Positions 5,704 through 13,481 of a DNA stretch of 15,994 nt are shown here, piece by piece. Every line of letters starts with the position of its first letter. Positions within the stretch are counted from its first letter, which is position 1. The position numbers and the translations under genes were made by a program. The notes under the pieces were generated by a model. The model was not told the origin of the DNA. It ran no database searches and saw only the letters and a program-made list of their open reading frames with translations. This DNA comes from JBPOHE01 sp052035915. GTDB taxonomy: Bacteria > Pseudomonadota > Gammaproteobacteria > Chromatiales > Chromatiaceae. Location: the NCBI GenBank assembly GCA_052035915.1, contig JBPOHE010000148.1, positions 1 to 15,994 on the forward strand, read 5' to 3'.

Positions 5704-8226
5704 TCAATATCGCCGTTGCTGGGTCTGGTTAGCGACGCAGTGACGCAAGGCGGTTTCCGCCCGGTCCAAGACCTTCTGCAACCGCAGCATCTGCATCTGG
5801 CCCTCGGCCTTGATCTGCTCGGCGGAAAAGAGTTCGATCTCTGCCGCCAGACCGCGTAACTCGACAAGTCCGAGATTGGCGGCGTTGCCCTTGAGACCAT
5901 GGGCCAGTTCCCTGAACCCCCGGGTATTGTCCGCCTGGAGGGCCTGGTTCATCTCGCTCATGAGTTGTTCACTATCGGCCATGAAACTCACCACCAGACG
6001 TTCGGCAAAGTCGTCGTTGTGGCCGAGATTCAGCACATCTTGTAGCACCTTGAGATCCAACGCCTGGGACTGGACCGGGGTGGATGGGCTGGCTTGATCC
6101 GGCTCCTGCCGGGTCGGCAGCGGTTCTTGCCGTACCGCCTTGCCGATGACCTCAAGCAAACGGATGGCGGAAACGGGTTTGACCAGGAAATGTTCGATCC
6201 CCACGGACTGGGCCTCACGCCGAGCTTCGAGGGTGGCGTTGGCCGTCAGGATCACAAAAGGAGGCCGCTCTTTCTCTCCCGCATGGGCGAAGCTGTAGAG
6301 TTTGAACACCTCCAGCCCGCTGATACCGGGCATCTGCATATCCAGGATCACCAGATCATAGACTTCCTTCTCCAGGGCCTCGAGCGCGGCATAGCCATCT
6401 CCCACCAGCTGATGGCGGATCCCGGCCCGCTCCAGTATCCGCCCCACCACCATGCGGTTGGTGGCGTTGTCCTCCGCTACCAGGACTTTGATGTCCCGCG
6501 CCAGGGTTCGACGCCGTTCCAGATGATCGGTCAGGGAAATGACCTTCTTGTTCTCCTTGGATCCCTGACGGGCGGCTTGAATGGCCTCCATGAGCAACTT
6601 GCGCTCAAAGGGCCCAACCAAGAGCAAGATCTTGGCGGCCAGCGCCCTGGCCGTCGACGGCGGTATCTCTTCCGCGGCTTTGGCGATGATGCTGAGGTTC
6701 GGCAACGCCAGCTCTCGATCGAAGCCAGTCAGGAAATCCCGCATCTCCTGATCCAGCGGTACCTCATCCAGGAGCAGCACCTCGTAGGGGGTGGAACTCC
6801 CAAGTCCGGTCATCAATCTGGAGATCGCCTCGGGAATAGTCCGGACATCCTGATAGGGAACACCCCAGCGGGTAAGGGCGAGGGTTACCTCGGTGGTCAG
6901 GGCCGGGTGGCGACTCATCCTGAGCACCCGACATTCCCTCAGTGTCTCCGCGCCGTCGGTCTCCTCGGATCGCCCTTCCTCGAACCCGAGGTCAAACCAG
7001 AATCTGGTGCCGACTCCCTCGGTACTCTCGAAGCCGAGTTGTCCGCCCATGAGATCGACCAATTGCTTGGAGATCGTGGTGCCTAGGCCCGAACCGCCGA
7101 ACCTGCGGGTGGTGCTTTCGTCGGCCTGGGAGAATTTATCGAAGATACGGGCCTTGGCGGCCTCGGGGATACCTATGCCGGTATCTATGACCTGAAACCG
7201 TAATAAAACCTCGGCATGCTCCCGTCGCAACACATGGCAACGCAGATCGACCGAGCCGGTCTCGGTGAACTTGATCGCATTGCCGGCGAGATTGATCAAG
7301 ACCTGACGCAGGTGCAGGGGATCTCCGATCAGATCCGCGGGGACGTCCTTGCCGACATGGCTCTGAAAGACGAATCCTTTCTTCTCGGCCATGGGGGAAA
7401 ACATGCGGACCGTGGTGCCCAGGAGTTCATAGAGATCGAAGGGCACCCGTTCGATGGTCATCTTGCCGGCCTCGATCTTGGAGATATCCAGGATATCTTC
7501 CAACAGGTTCAGCAGGATCTGGCCGGAACTGTGGATGGCATCGACATATTCGCGTTCCTCCCGTTCGAGCTTGCTGGATTTCAGCAACTCGCTGAGGCCG
7601 ATGATGCCGTTCAGGGGGGTGCGGATCTCATGGCTCATCCGCGCGACAAAATCACTTTTGGCCCGGCTGGCCTCCTCGGCCCTTTGGGTCGCGGCATTCA
7701 GACGTCGCAGCAGAACGGCCACGTAACCGGGTACGACCACGATGGCGAGCAGCACACCGGATGTAAATCCAAGATGTTCGCGCCAATAGGGGTTGACCAA
7801 ACTGGCACAGATGACGCCGATAAAAGACAGGGCTAGTGATAAGTAAAGGTATTTTTCGCCATAGCGGAAGCCATTGCCTACCGTCACCCAGAGAGGTATC
7901 CAGTACCAGGGGGCGGCGAGATCGTCGATCAGGCCCAGGGCTGCCGAATAGATGGCGATGTCCGCAACAATGCCAGCGACTCGCCGCCCCTTCGGCGACC
8001 ATTTATTCAGAAGGATTGCACCTAACAGCAATAGGGCAAATTGGACGTATCCCCCCATCAGCCAGAGTCCGATATATCTTCGGCCGTGGCCTTCCTCGGT
8101 CTCCGGAGAGATAAAGAAAATACAGATGAAAGCTATTACCGGTAAAATAATCCGTATAACAGCTTGTTCCATTTCCACATCGCTTCGACTCGATAATCGG
8201 GCGCGGATGTGTTGCTGTGGGGCCAC
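5704..8226 (-). CDS. rpfC: Hybrid sensor histidine kinase RpfC (DSF receptor)
   Basis: 840 aa. Five hydrophobic segments lie within residues 20-173, the RpfC input module. HisKA follows with SHEIRTP (H199), then an ATPase domain (N-box NLAGNAIKF 312-320, DTGIG 348-352, GGSGLGTTI 377-385). A degenerate receiver spans about 431-550, lacking the N-terminal acidic pair. An intact receiver spans 578-700 (E585/D586, D629, K683). An HPt domain ends the protein, with H776 in AHGLKGNAANLG. Xanthomonas RpfC is ~726 aa with a single receiver, so the degenerate receiver accounts for the extra length. I chose the GTG at 8226 because RLSSRSDVEMEQAVIRII matches the RpfC N-terminus (RLSGRAD...IRII). GAGG lies 9 nt upstream. 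It is divergent from the ACP gene. Confidence 0.92.
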   Translation of the reverse strand: MAPQQHIRARLSSRSDVEMEQAVIRIILPVIAFICIFFISPETEEGHGRRYIGLWLMGGYVQFALLLLGAILLNKWSPKGRRVAGIVADIAIYSAALGLIDDLAAPWYWIPLWVTVGNGFRYGEKYLYLSLALSFIGVICASLVNPYWREHLGFTSGVLLAIVVVPGYVAVLLRRLNAATQRAEEASRAKSDFVARMSHEIRTPLNGIIGLSELLKSSKLEREEREYVDAIHSSGQILLNLLEDILDISKIEAGKMTIERVPFDLYELLGTTVRMFSPMAEKKGFVFQSHVGKDVPADLIGDPLHLRQVLINLAGNAIKFTETGSVDLRCHVLRREHAEVLLRFQVIDTGIGIPEAAKARIFDKFSQADESTTRRFGGSGLGTTISKQLVDLMGGQLGFESTEGVGTRFWFDLGFEEGRSEETDGAETLRECRVLRMSRHPALTTEVTLALTRWGVPYQDVRTIPEAISRLMTGLGSSTPYEVLLLDEVPLDQEMRDFLTGFDRELALPNLSIIAKAAEEIPPSTARALAAKILLLVGPFERKLLMEAIQAARQGSKENKKVISLTDHLERRRTLARDIKVLVAEDNATNRMVVGRILERAGIRHQLVGDGYAALEALEKEVYDLVILDMQMPGISGLEVFKLYSFAHAGEKERPPFVILTANATLEARREAQSVGIEHFLVKPVSAIRLLEVIGKAVRQEPLPTRQEPDQASPSTPVQSQALDLKVLQDVLNLGHNDDFAERLVVSFMADSEQLMSEMNQALQADNTRGFRELAHGLKGNAANLGLVELRGLAAEIELFSAEQIKAEGQMQMLRLQKVLDRAETALRHCVANQTQQRRY

Positions 8227-8359
8227 GGCCTAGTACCTCATCCACACGCAGGCAGAACAAATAAGTGCACGCATGGCTTTATATGATTACAATCATGAGC
8301 GTAGGTTTCGTGCAACAAATGTATTTCCAACCTCGGACTCCCTGTAGAGCAACCACACT
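8227..8359. promoter_or_regulatory. Divergent rpfC/ACP control region with concentric inverted repeats
   Basis: The 133-bp gap contains ATGATT-AC-AATCAT (8283-8296). Around nearly the same centre lies an outer pair, TGCACG (8266-8271) and CGTGCA (8309-8314). The centres differ by half a base (8289.5 and 8290). This symmetry in the only space available for both promoters suggests a binding site that controls rpfC and the ACP-ketosynthase pair together. No clear -35/-10 pair stands out on either strand. Confidence 0.5.
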
Positions 8360-8611
8360 ATGTCGGCAGATTTTGCACAAAAAATCGTTTCACTGATTGC
8401 CCGTCACAAAGGTCTGGACCCCAAAACTATCACCTTAACCTCCACGCTTGTGGATCTTGGAGTTTCTTCCCTGGATGCCATTACCATCGTCTACGAACTG
8501 GAAGACGATCTCGGTATCCATGTCCCCAACGAGCAACTGGAATCCCTGCGCACTGTCGAGGATATCGTCACCGGACTGCAACGCCTGATGCAGGAAAGCG
8601 CCCGCCAATGA
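8360..8611 (+). CDS. Stand-alone acyl carrier protein
   Basis: 83 aa, the usual ACP size, acidic, with four-helix ACP character. The phosphopantetheine attachment serine is S37 in LGVSSLDAI (33-41). The usual D-S-L is S-S-L here, which is tolerated in specialised ACPs. Helix II continues as TIVYELEDDLGIHVPNE, matching the EEEFGIxIPDE region of AcpP. The sequence is distinct enough that this is probably a dedicated carrier rather than the housekeeping AcpP, and no fabD/fabG genes flank it. Its stop overlaps the ketosynthase start (ATGA), so the two are coupled. Location beside rpfC and rpfF suggests that it carries the acyl chain for the DSF-type signal (inference). Confidence 0.88.
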   Translation: MSADFAQKIVSLIARHKGLDPKTITLTSTLVDLGVSSLDAITIVYELEDDLGIHVPNEQLESLRTVEDIVTGLQRLMQESARQ

Positions 8612-9828
8612 AACGCCGGGTCTGGATAACCGGCCTGGGTGCCCTGACGACCTTCGGTGTTGGCGCTGAACCCTTCTGGCGCGCCCTGACTTCCGGCCAA
8701 AGCGGCATCGGGCCTCTCAATACTCCAGCGGATGGGATTCGGATACAGCCTGCTCGGGTTGGTGCCGCTTGCTCCGACTTTGATCCAAATGTTTATTTTA
8801 CCAGCAATGACCTCCCCCTACTGGACCGTTTCTCCCAATTTGCCGTATTGGCGGCCAGGGAGGCGGTAGCGGATGCCGGTTTGGCCCCGGAATCCCTGGC
8901 CGGGGCGGCGGCGGTAGTCGGCACCGGTTGCGGCGGTAAAGACACGGATGATGAGATCTATCGTCGGTTGTACTGGGAACAAAAAAGCCAGGCCCATCCT
9001 CTTACCATCCCCAGGGGCATGCCCTGCGCCCCGGCCTGCCAGGTCAGTATCCAGCTCGGCATTCGCGGCCCCGTCTTCGGTGTCACCAGTGCCTGCGCCT
9101 CCGCTGCCCACGCCGTTGCCCAAGCGGTATTGATGATCCGCGGTGGTATGGTGGATATCGCCATCGCGGGCGGTACCGATGCTCCCTTTTCGCCTGTGCT
9201 TCTCAAGGCTTGGGACGCCCTCCGGGTGCTGGCGCCGGATACTTGCCGTCCTTTCTGCAAGGATCGGAAAGGGCTGGTATTGGGGGAGGGCGCGGGCATG
9301 GTGGTGCTCGAGGCCGCCCCACATGCCCGCAATCGTGGAGCCCGTCCCTATGCCGAACTGGCCGGCATCGGGCTCTCGGCGGATGCCGGTCATATCACGG
9401 ATCCTTCTCCTGAAGGGGCGGCCAAGGCCATCTCCTCCGCCCTTAGAGAGGCTGGCATGGCCCCGGGGGAAGTGGACTACATCAATGCCCATGGCACCGG
9501 AACCCGCGCCAACGATGTCTCGGAAACCCGGGCGATCCGACAGGTGTTCGGTCAGGAGGCCGACAGATTGCTTGTTTCCTCGACCAAATCCATGCATGGT
9601 CACTCTCTCGGTGCGGCGGCCGGTATGGAACTGGTGGCGACCGCGCTTGCCCTGCGCCATGGTGTCGTTCCGCCCACGGCGAATTTTACCGAGCCCGGGG
9701 AGGGGTGCGATCTCGACTATGTGCCCAATGTGGCGCGGGAGATTGGACCCAGAGCCGCCCTGTCTAATTCCTTTGCCTTTGGGGGATTGAATGCCGTACT
9801 GGCATTGCGGCGCGTCACGGGGGCTTGA
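8608..9828 (+). CDS. Beta-ketoacyl-ACP synthase, FabF-like (KAS II type)
   Basis: 406 aa, full length for a condensing enzyme. The catalytic triad is intact: C163 in VTSACASAAHA, H295 in INAHGTGT, and H332 in STKSMHGHSLGAAAG. The gatekeeper-type loop NSFAFGGLNA (387-396) is also present. The IPRGMPCAPACQVS stretch (134-147) resembles specialised KAS enzymes more than E. coli FabF. It should condense malonyl-ACP with acyl-ACP, extending chains by two carbons. Paired with the upstream ACP through a 4-nt overlap, it recalls the NodF/NodE pair of rhizobia, which builds a special signal acyl chain. A role in DSF precursor supply is inferred from position. Confidence 0.9.
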   Translation: MKRRVWITGLGALTTFGVGAEPFWRALTSGQSGIGPLNTPADGIRIQPARVGAACSDFDPNVYFTSNDLPLLDRFSQFAVLAAREAVADAGLAPESLAGAAAVVGTGCGGKDTDDEIYRRLYWEQKSQAHPLTIPRGMPCAPACQVSIQLGIRGPVFGVTSACASAAHAVAQAVLMIRGGMVDIAIAGGTDAPFSPVLLKAWDALRVLAPDTCRPFCKDRKGLVLGEGAGMVVLEAAPHARNRGARPYAELAGIGLSADAGHITDPSPEGAAKAISSALREAGMAPGEVDYINAHGTGTRANDVSETRAIRQVFGQEADRLLVSSTKSMHGHSLGAAAGMELVATALALRHGVVPPTANFTEPGEGCDLDYVPNVAREIGPRAALSNSFAFGGLNAVLALRRVTGA

Positions 9829-9873
9829 AACAACGACTGTTACTCTAAGAAGCTGCTTGGAAACCCCCGCCTC

Positions 9874-9990
9874 CCGGGCATCGAGCGGAAGGACCCGATT
9901 TTCGCTCTTCTATTGGCAACAAATAAAGAAAAATTTCCTCTATTGTTCTCTTGATAAGAACAATAATCGCAGGGACAGATCCTGGCCCCG
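9874..9990. repeat. 117-bp nested palindromic repeat, copy 2 (degenerate)
   Basis: It begins CCGGGCAT (9874-9881) and ends near CCTGGCCCCG (9990), about the same length as copies 1 and 3. The left arm has decayed (CGATTTTCGCTCTTCTATTG). The right arm is intact: TATTGTTCT (9941-9949) and AGAACAATA (9957-9965) form a perfect 9-bp stem with loop CTTGATA. It fills the gap between the ketosynthase (+) and the methyltransferase (-), which converge. In the minus direction the stem is followed after 6 nt by TTTTTCTTT, so it could end the rpfG operon. Confidence 0.65.
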
Positions 9991-9995
9991 AGGCC

Positions 9996-11060
9996 TTACC
10001 CTTGTTTACGGAACCTATAGTGGCCGTTTCCGTAGAGGGTTCCGTCACAGGGGGCAAAACAAGCTTTGCAGAGGGAAAAATACTGATTCCAGTGGCGTAT
10101 CCCTTCTTCGTTCAAGACACGATCATAGAGTCCGGATAAGTTGTTCCAGAAGTTGCGATGCCAGGTATCCAGGGTACGCCAGTAATTCAGGCCATTGATA
10201 AACCAGTCTTTCTCCAACACCATGGAGCCGAAATCCGCCTTGAATATGGCATGGGGCCAAATTTTGCCGCCAGGATAGTATTTGCTGATCATGGTCGTCT
10301 CCGCATCGAGAAACTTCATGATCACCGGTTTTGAAACAATGAGATGGAGAAACAACCGCCCACCAGGCTTCAGTAACCCTTCAATCTTATCGAAGGCCGA
10401 TCCTAGATTGTTTACATGCTCGAAACTCGCTACGGCAAATACGGCATCGAAAGTCCCGCGCCCGAGTTCGGCATCGGAAACGGCTGAAAAATCGCCTTCG
10501 ATGAGGGTCAGATTCGATCCATAGAGAGGATGTGAACCTTCTCTCAGGCAATCCCGGATATAAGCCGTCTGGGTCCGGCTCGGCGTAATCGCCGTCATCT
10601 CGATCCCAGGGAAGCGTTCAGCGAGATAGGTTTCCAAGGGACCGAAACCGCAACCTATACTGAGCACACGCTCGGTGCCCAGCATCTCTGCCCGCTGTAC
10701 GACAAGCGCGAACTTCGCCTGCTGGGCCGAGGCCAGGTCGACCTCGGCGTGGCGGATCTCATCTGGCTCCTCTCCATAATAAGCCATGGAATAGGCCATG
10801 TAGCGCCGATCCAGAAAACTGGTGAAGAGTTCTCTCGGTTCGTCAAAGTGCTCATCCATGAGGTCCTGGGTACTTTCCCACATGGGACCGGACAAGGATT
10901 TCAAAATCTGGGACGGACTGGGCTGGTCGGATTGCAGCAACCGCTGATACTCCCGACCCAAAAACCGGCTCACATGTTCTTCAAAGCGACGCTGCTCCAC
11001 CGAATCGGGCGCATGGATGTCCAAGGCTTGGAGATGATCGACCAATTCCCGGCTATTCAT
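9996..11060 (-). CDS. SAM-dependent methyltransferase, cyclopropane-fatty-acid-synthase-like
   Basis: 354 aa. The SAM-binding motif is RVLSIGCGFGPLE (131-143). FEHV (213-216) corresponds to the EHV motif of cyclopropane fatty acid synthases, where the glutamate is catalytic. YYPGGKIWP (261-269) parallels the Y.FPGG.LPS motif, and the C-terminal DTWHRNFWNN...CKACFAPCDG region is also like that family. The N-terminal 80 residues differ from E. coli Cfa. The probable reaction is methyl or methylene transfer to an unsaturated acyl chain or a small amine; the substrate is unknown. The start follows GGAG, 19 nt after the receiver-HPt gene, so it is the third gene of the rpfG operon. Modification of the DSF-type signal or of membrane lipids is inferred only. 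Confidence 0.82.
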   Translation of the reverse strand: MNSRELVDHLQALDIHAPDSVEQRRFEEHVSRFLGREYQRLLQSDQPSPSQILKSLSGPMWESTQDLMDEHFDEPRELFTSFLDRRYMAYSMAYYGEEPDEIRHAEVDLASAQQAKFALVVQRAEMLGTERVLSIGCGFGPLETYLAERFPGIEMTAITPSRTQTAYIRDCLREGSHPLYGSNLTLIEGDFSAVSDAELGRGTFDAVFAVASFEHVNNLGSAFDKIEGLLKPGGRLFLHLIVSKPVIMKFLDAETTMISKYYPGGKIWPHAIFKADFGSMVLEKDWFINGLNYWRTLDTWHRNFWNNLSGLYDRVLNEEGIRHWNQYFSLCKACFAPCDGTLYGNGHYRFRKQG

Positions 11061-11079
11061 CCTTATTCTCCATAGAAAG

Positions 11080-12420
11080 TCATTCAGGCAAGGAGGAACT
11101 TTTCCCCTGGCTCATATATTCACGCATGGCGGCACGGGTCTGCTCGAAACAGAGACGGATATTGGCGAGAAGCGAGGGGCCCTGCTGATGGAATTCCCGC
11201 TCGCTGAGATTGGACCCGATCAACCCCAACTCATAGAGCCTCAGCGCCCCCAGGCTACCGCCACTATCTTTTAAGGCGTGCCCGAGTTCCAACCAGCGAT
11301 GATAGGCGCCCACTTGGTGGCTGGCGGGCATGGCGGTCAGAAGCTTTCCCACGTTGAGGAGGAATTCCTCGATCAAGGCCGACAGGAACTCGCGGCCACC
11401 ACCCAGACGTTCCAATTCGCGCAACGCCTGCTGGTCGAGCAAAGGTACCGCCGTCATCTGTCGTGGCTCCAGCCATGGCGTGGCGAGCTGATGCGCCCGC
11501 TGGATAGCTGGATCGGCCAGTGTCCCATCATCGGCCAGCAGCATGTGTTCGATGGCCTTCATGAGCGAAGCCGGATGGATGGGTTTCCCCAGCACGACAC
11601 CGACCCCGGCCTTATTGCAGGTCCTCAACATCTCGGCGGTGGGCCGTTCGGCGAGGGCGATAAAAGGAGACCAATCTTCTTTGGGACGGGAGTAACGAAA
11701 CAGCCGTATCGTCTCCAGGCCGCTTATCCCGGGCAGATGCAGACTCACCATGGCCAGATCGAAATGATGGCTGTCCAGGGCCTCCAGGGCATGTTCTCCC
11801 CGTTCCACACCGAAGACCCGGTGTCCGGCCGTCTCCAGGACGCTAGAGATCGAGCGCGCTGAGGCTTGGTCAGCCTCGGCGAGCAACACCACCAGGGGCG
11901 ATAGTCTGGGCGCCCGACGGCTGTAACGATGGATGAGCCTGGGAACGCCATCCCCGCTTTCCTGAAACTGTCCTATGGCCTCATGGAGGCTGGCGAATAC
12001 CAGCGGCTTACTCAGAGGCAGTCTCAGCAAGGCGGTGAAACCTGCGCCGATGAGTTGGTCCTTATGCGGTTGACCCTCCACCGAACCGATATGGATCAGC
12101 CGCAAATCCACTAGCGAGGGCTCGGTCCTTACCAGAGCACCGAATCGTTCCGCTGTGATCTCCAGGCCCTGGGGACAAAAGATTAAGATCTTGAACGGGC
12201 GATCGGCCTCCCGGGCCGTCCAGAGTCTGGCCAGGGCTTGTATCGGCGTGCCGATCCATTCCGGCTCCATACCCCATCCCGAGAGAAAGTCGAGCAGTTG
12301 TTTCCGGGGCTCGAAGCTGTCCGCGGCCAGAACCGCCACCCGCATTCCGACCAAGTCCCCTCGCTTCCCGATGCGCAACATCTCCGGGTGACCGGGCGTC
12401 ATCTTGGATTCTTTCCTCAT
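11080..12420 (-). CDS. Kinase-less receiver-receiver-HPt protein, degenerate paralogue of the RpfC C-terminus
   Basis: 446 aa. Two receiver-like domains (about 26-152 and 176-293) are followed by an HPt domain (about 325-435). The second receiver aligns with the RpfC receiver through HLPGISGLETIRLF versus QMPGISGLEVFKLY. However, the phosphoacceptor aspartate is replaced by S226 (DLAMVSLHLPG). The first receiver has ILIFCPQGLE where an Asp should be, so neither should accept phosphate. K279 (LGKP) is retained. The HPt histidine H381 is present in LGHALKDSGGSLGALRL. There is no kinase domain and no membrane segment, so the protein is cytosolic. Its ATG at 12420 overlaps the rpfG stop by ATGA; a longer upstream frame inside rpfG is spurious. 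It may act as a phosphate store, competitor or adaptor for RpfG. Confidence 0.85.
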   Translation of the reverse strand: MRKESKMTPGHPEMLRIGKRGDLVGMRVAVLAADSFEPRKQLLDFLSGWGMEPEWIGTPIQALARLWTAREADRPFKILIFCPQGLEITAERFGALVRTEPSLVDLRLIHIGSVEGQPHKDQLIGAGFTALLRLPLSKPLVFASLHEAIGQFQESGDGVPRLIHRYSRRAPRLSPLVVLLAEADQASARSISSVLETAGHRVFGVERGEHALEALDSHHFDLAMVSLHLPGISGLETIRLFRYSRPKEDWSPFIALAERPTAEMLRTCNKAGVGVVLGKPIHPASLMKAIEHMLLADDGTLADPAIQRAHQLATPWLEPRQMTAVPLLDQQALRELERLGGGREFLSALIEEFLLNVGKLLTAMPASHQVGAYHRWLELGHALKDSGGSLGALRLYELGLIGSNLSEREFHQQGPSLLANIRLCFEQTRAAMREYMSQGKSSSLPE

Positions 12421-13481
12421 TCGTGATTGACCAGTTTTTGCGTGGCGGACAGCTCTAGGGCGAGAGCCGGTAACTTGTCGCGATTGGCCAGAAAGGCATC
12501 CACGCAGCCAGGATCGAAATGCCTGCCCCGTTCTGCCTTGATGTAACCGATGGCCTGCTCGATCGGCCAAGCTGGTTTGTATACCCGCCTCGAACAGAGA
12601 ACATCGTAAACATCGACGACGGCCACGATGCGGGCCTGTATCGGAATCTCTTCCCCCTTCAGGGCCTGGGGATAGCCGCTCCCATCGTATCGTTCGTGAT
12701 GGGAACGGGCGATGATGGCCCCCACCCCAAGGAAGCAGGACGAGCTTTGATGCAGGATGTCGTAGCCAATCGAGGTATGAGTCTTCACTGTTTCCCATTC
12801 CTGGGCATTCAACTTACCAGGCTTGAGCAAAATGCGATCAGGAATCCCCACGTTGCCGATGTCATGCAGAGAGGCGGCCTGCTCAATGATATCGCATCGG
12901 TACTCCTCAAAACCGAGAGTTTCGGCAATTAATCGGGCGTATTTGGCCACCCGGTAGACATGGCCGCTGTCCTCTTCCCCACCGCGGTATTCACCGGCTT
13001 GAGCCAGCCGGATCAAGGTTTCTTTCTCCCGTTGTAGGATGGCCGCGGTGTTATTCAACACCTCCTGCTCCAATGACTTGGCCCGTTCTTTGATCAGTTG
13101 CTGTTGTTGTCGCAGTTTCAGCAGATTCCGACACCGCGCCCGGCATTCATAATGGTCGATGGGTTTGGAGAGAAAATCCGTGGCTCCTGCCTCTAGCGCC
13201 CGATACCTCACGGCCTTGTCATCGACACAGGTGACCACGATAACAGGTACATCCGCGCATACCGGAATTTGCCGAAACCACTGGGTAAACTCGACACCGT
13301 TCATGACGGGCATCTTGAAATCCGTGAGGACGAGATCCACGGGATGCGACTTGGCCCATTCCAAGGCGATCACGGGGCTGCCGAAGGCCTCGACGCGGAT
13401 ATCGCCCTGGATGGAGCCGATGAGTTCGGACAGGATCATCCGGCTGACCGATTGATCGTCGATGATGAGGACAGTGAGCAT
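12417..13481 (-). CDS. rpfG: Response regulator RpfG with HD-GYP c-di-GMP phosphodiesterase domain
   Basis: 354 aa. The receiver domain (1-120) has D8/D9, phosphoacceptor D54 in VLTDFKMPVMNG, and K106 in LSKP. A glutamine-rich linker helix (121-155) follows. The HD-GYP domain has H174, the HD pair H206-D207 in ASLHDIGNVGIPD, H235, HHE (261-263) and YDGSGYP (265-271). Canonical proteins have HDIGK and DGTGYP, so N210 and S268 are mild departures, but all metal ligands seem present. RpfG hydrolyses c-di-GMP once phosphorylated by RpfC. I used the ATG at 13481, where the receiver begins, with AGGAAG 10-13 nt upstream. The ATG at 13505 and a GTG at 13559 are alternatives with no better ribosome site. 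It is the first gene of a minus-strand operon. Confidence 0.9.
   Translation of the reverse strand: MLTVLIIDDQSVSRMILSELIGSIQGDIRVEAFGSPVIALEWAKSHPVDLVLTDFKMPVMNGVEFTQWFRQIPVCADVPVIVVTCVDDKAVRYRALEAGATDFLSKPIDHYECRARCRNLLKLRQQQQLIKERAKSLEQEVLNNTAAILQREKETLIRLAQAGEYRGGEEDSGHVYRVAKYARLIAETLGFEEYRCDIIEQAASLHDIGNVGIPDRILLKPGKLNAQEWETVKTHTSIGYDILHQSSSCFLGVGAIIARSHHERYDGSGYPQALKGEEIPIQARIVAVVDVYDVLCSRRVYKPAWPIEQAIGYIKAERGRHFDPGCVDAFLANRDKLPALALELSATQKLVNHE

Noticed and set aside
6094..7086. 330-codon plus-strand frame inside rpfC
   Set aside because: Antisense to well-conserved kinase and receiver domains; no recognisable content.
12421..12798. N-terminal extension of the receiver-HPt protein into rpfG
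   Set aside because: The extension lies wholly inside rpfG in another frame; the ATGA overlap at 12417-12420 gives a natural start.
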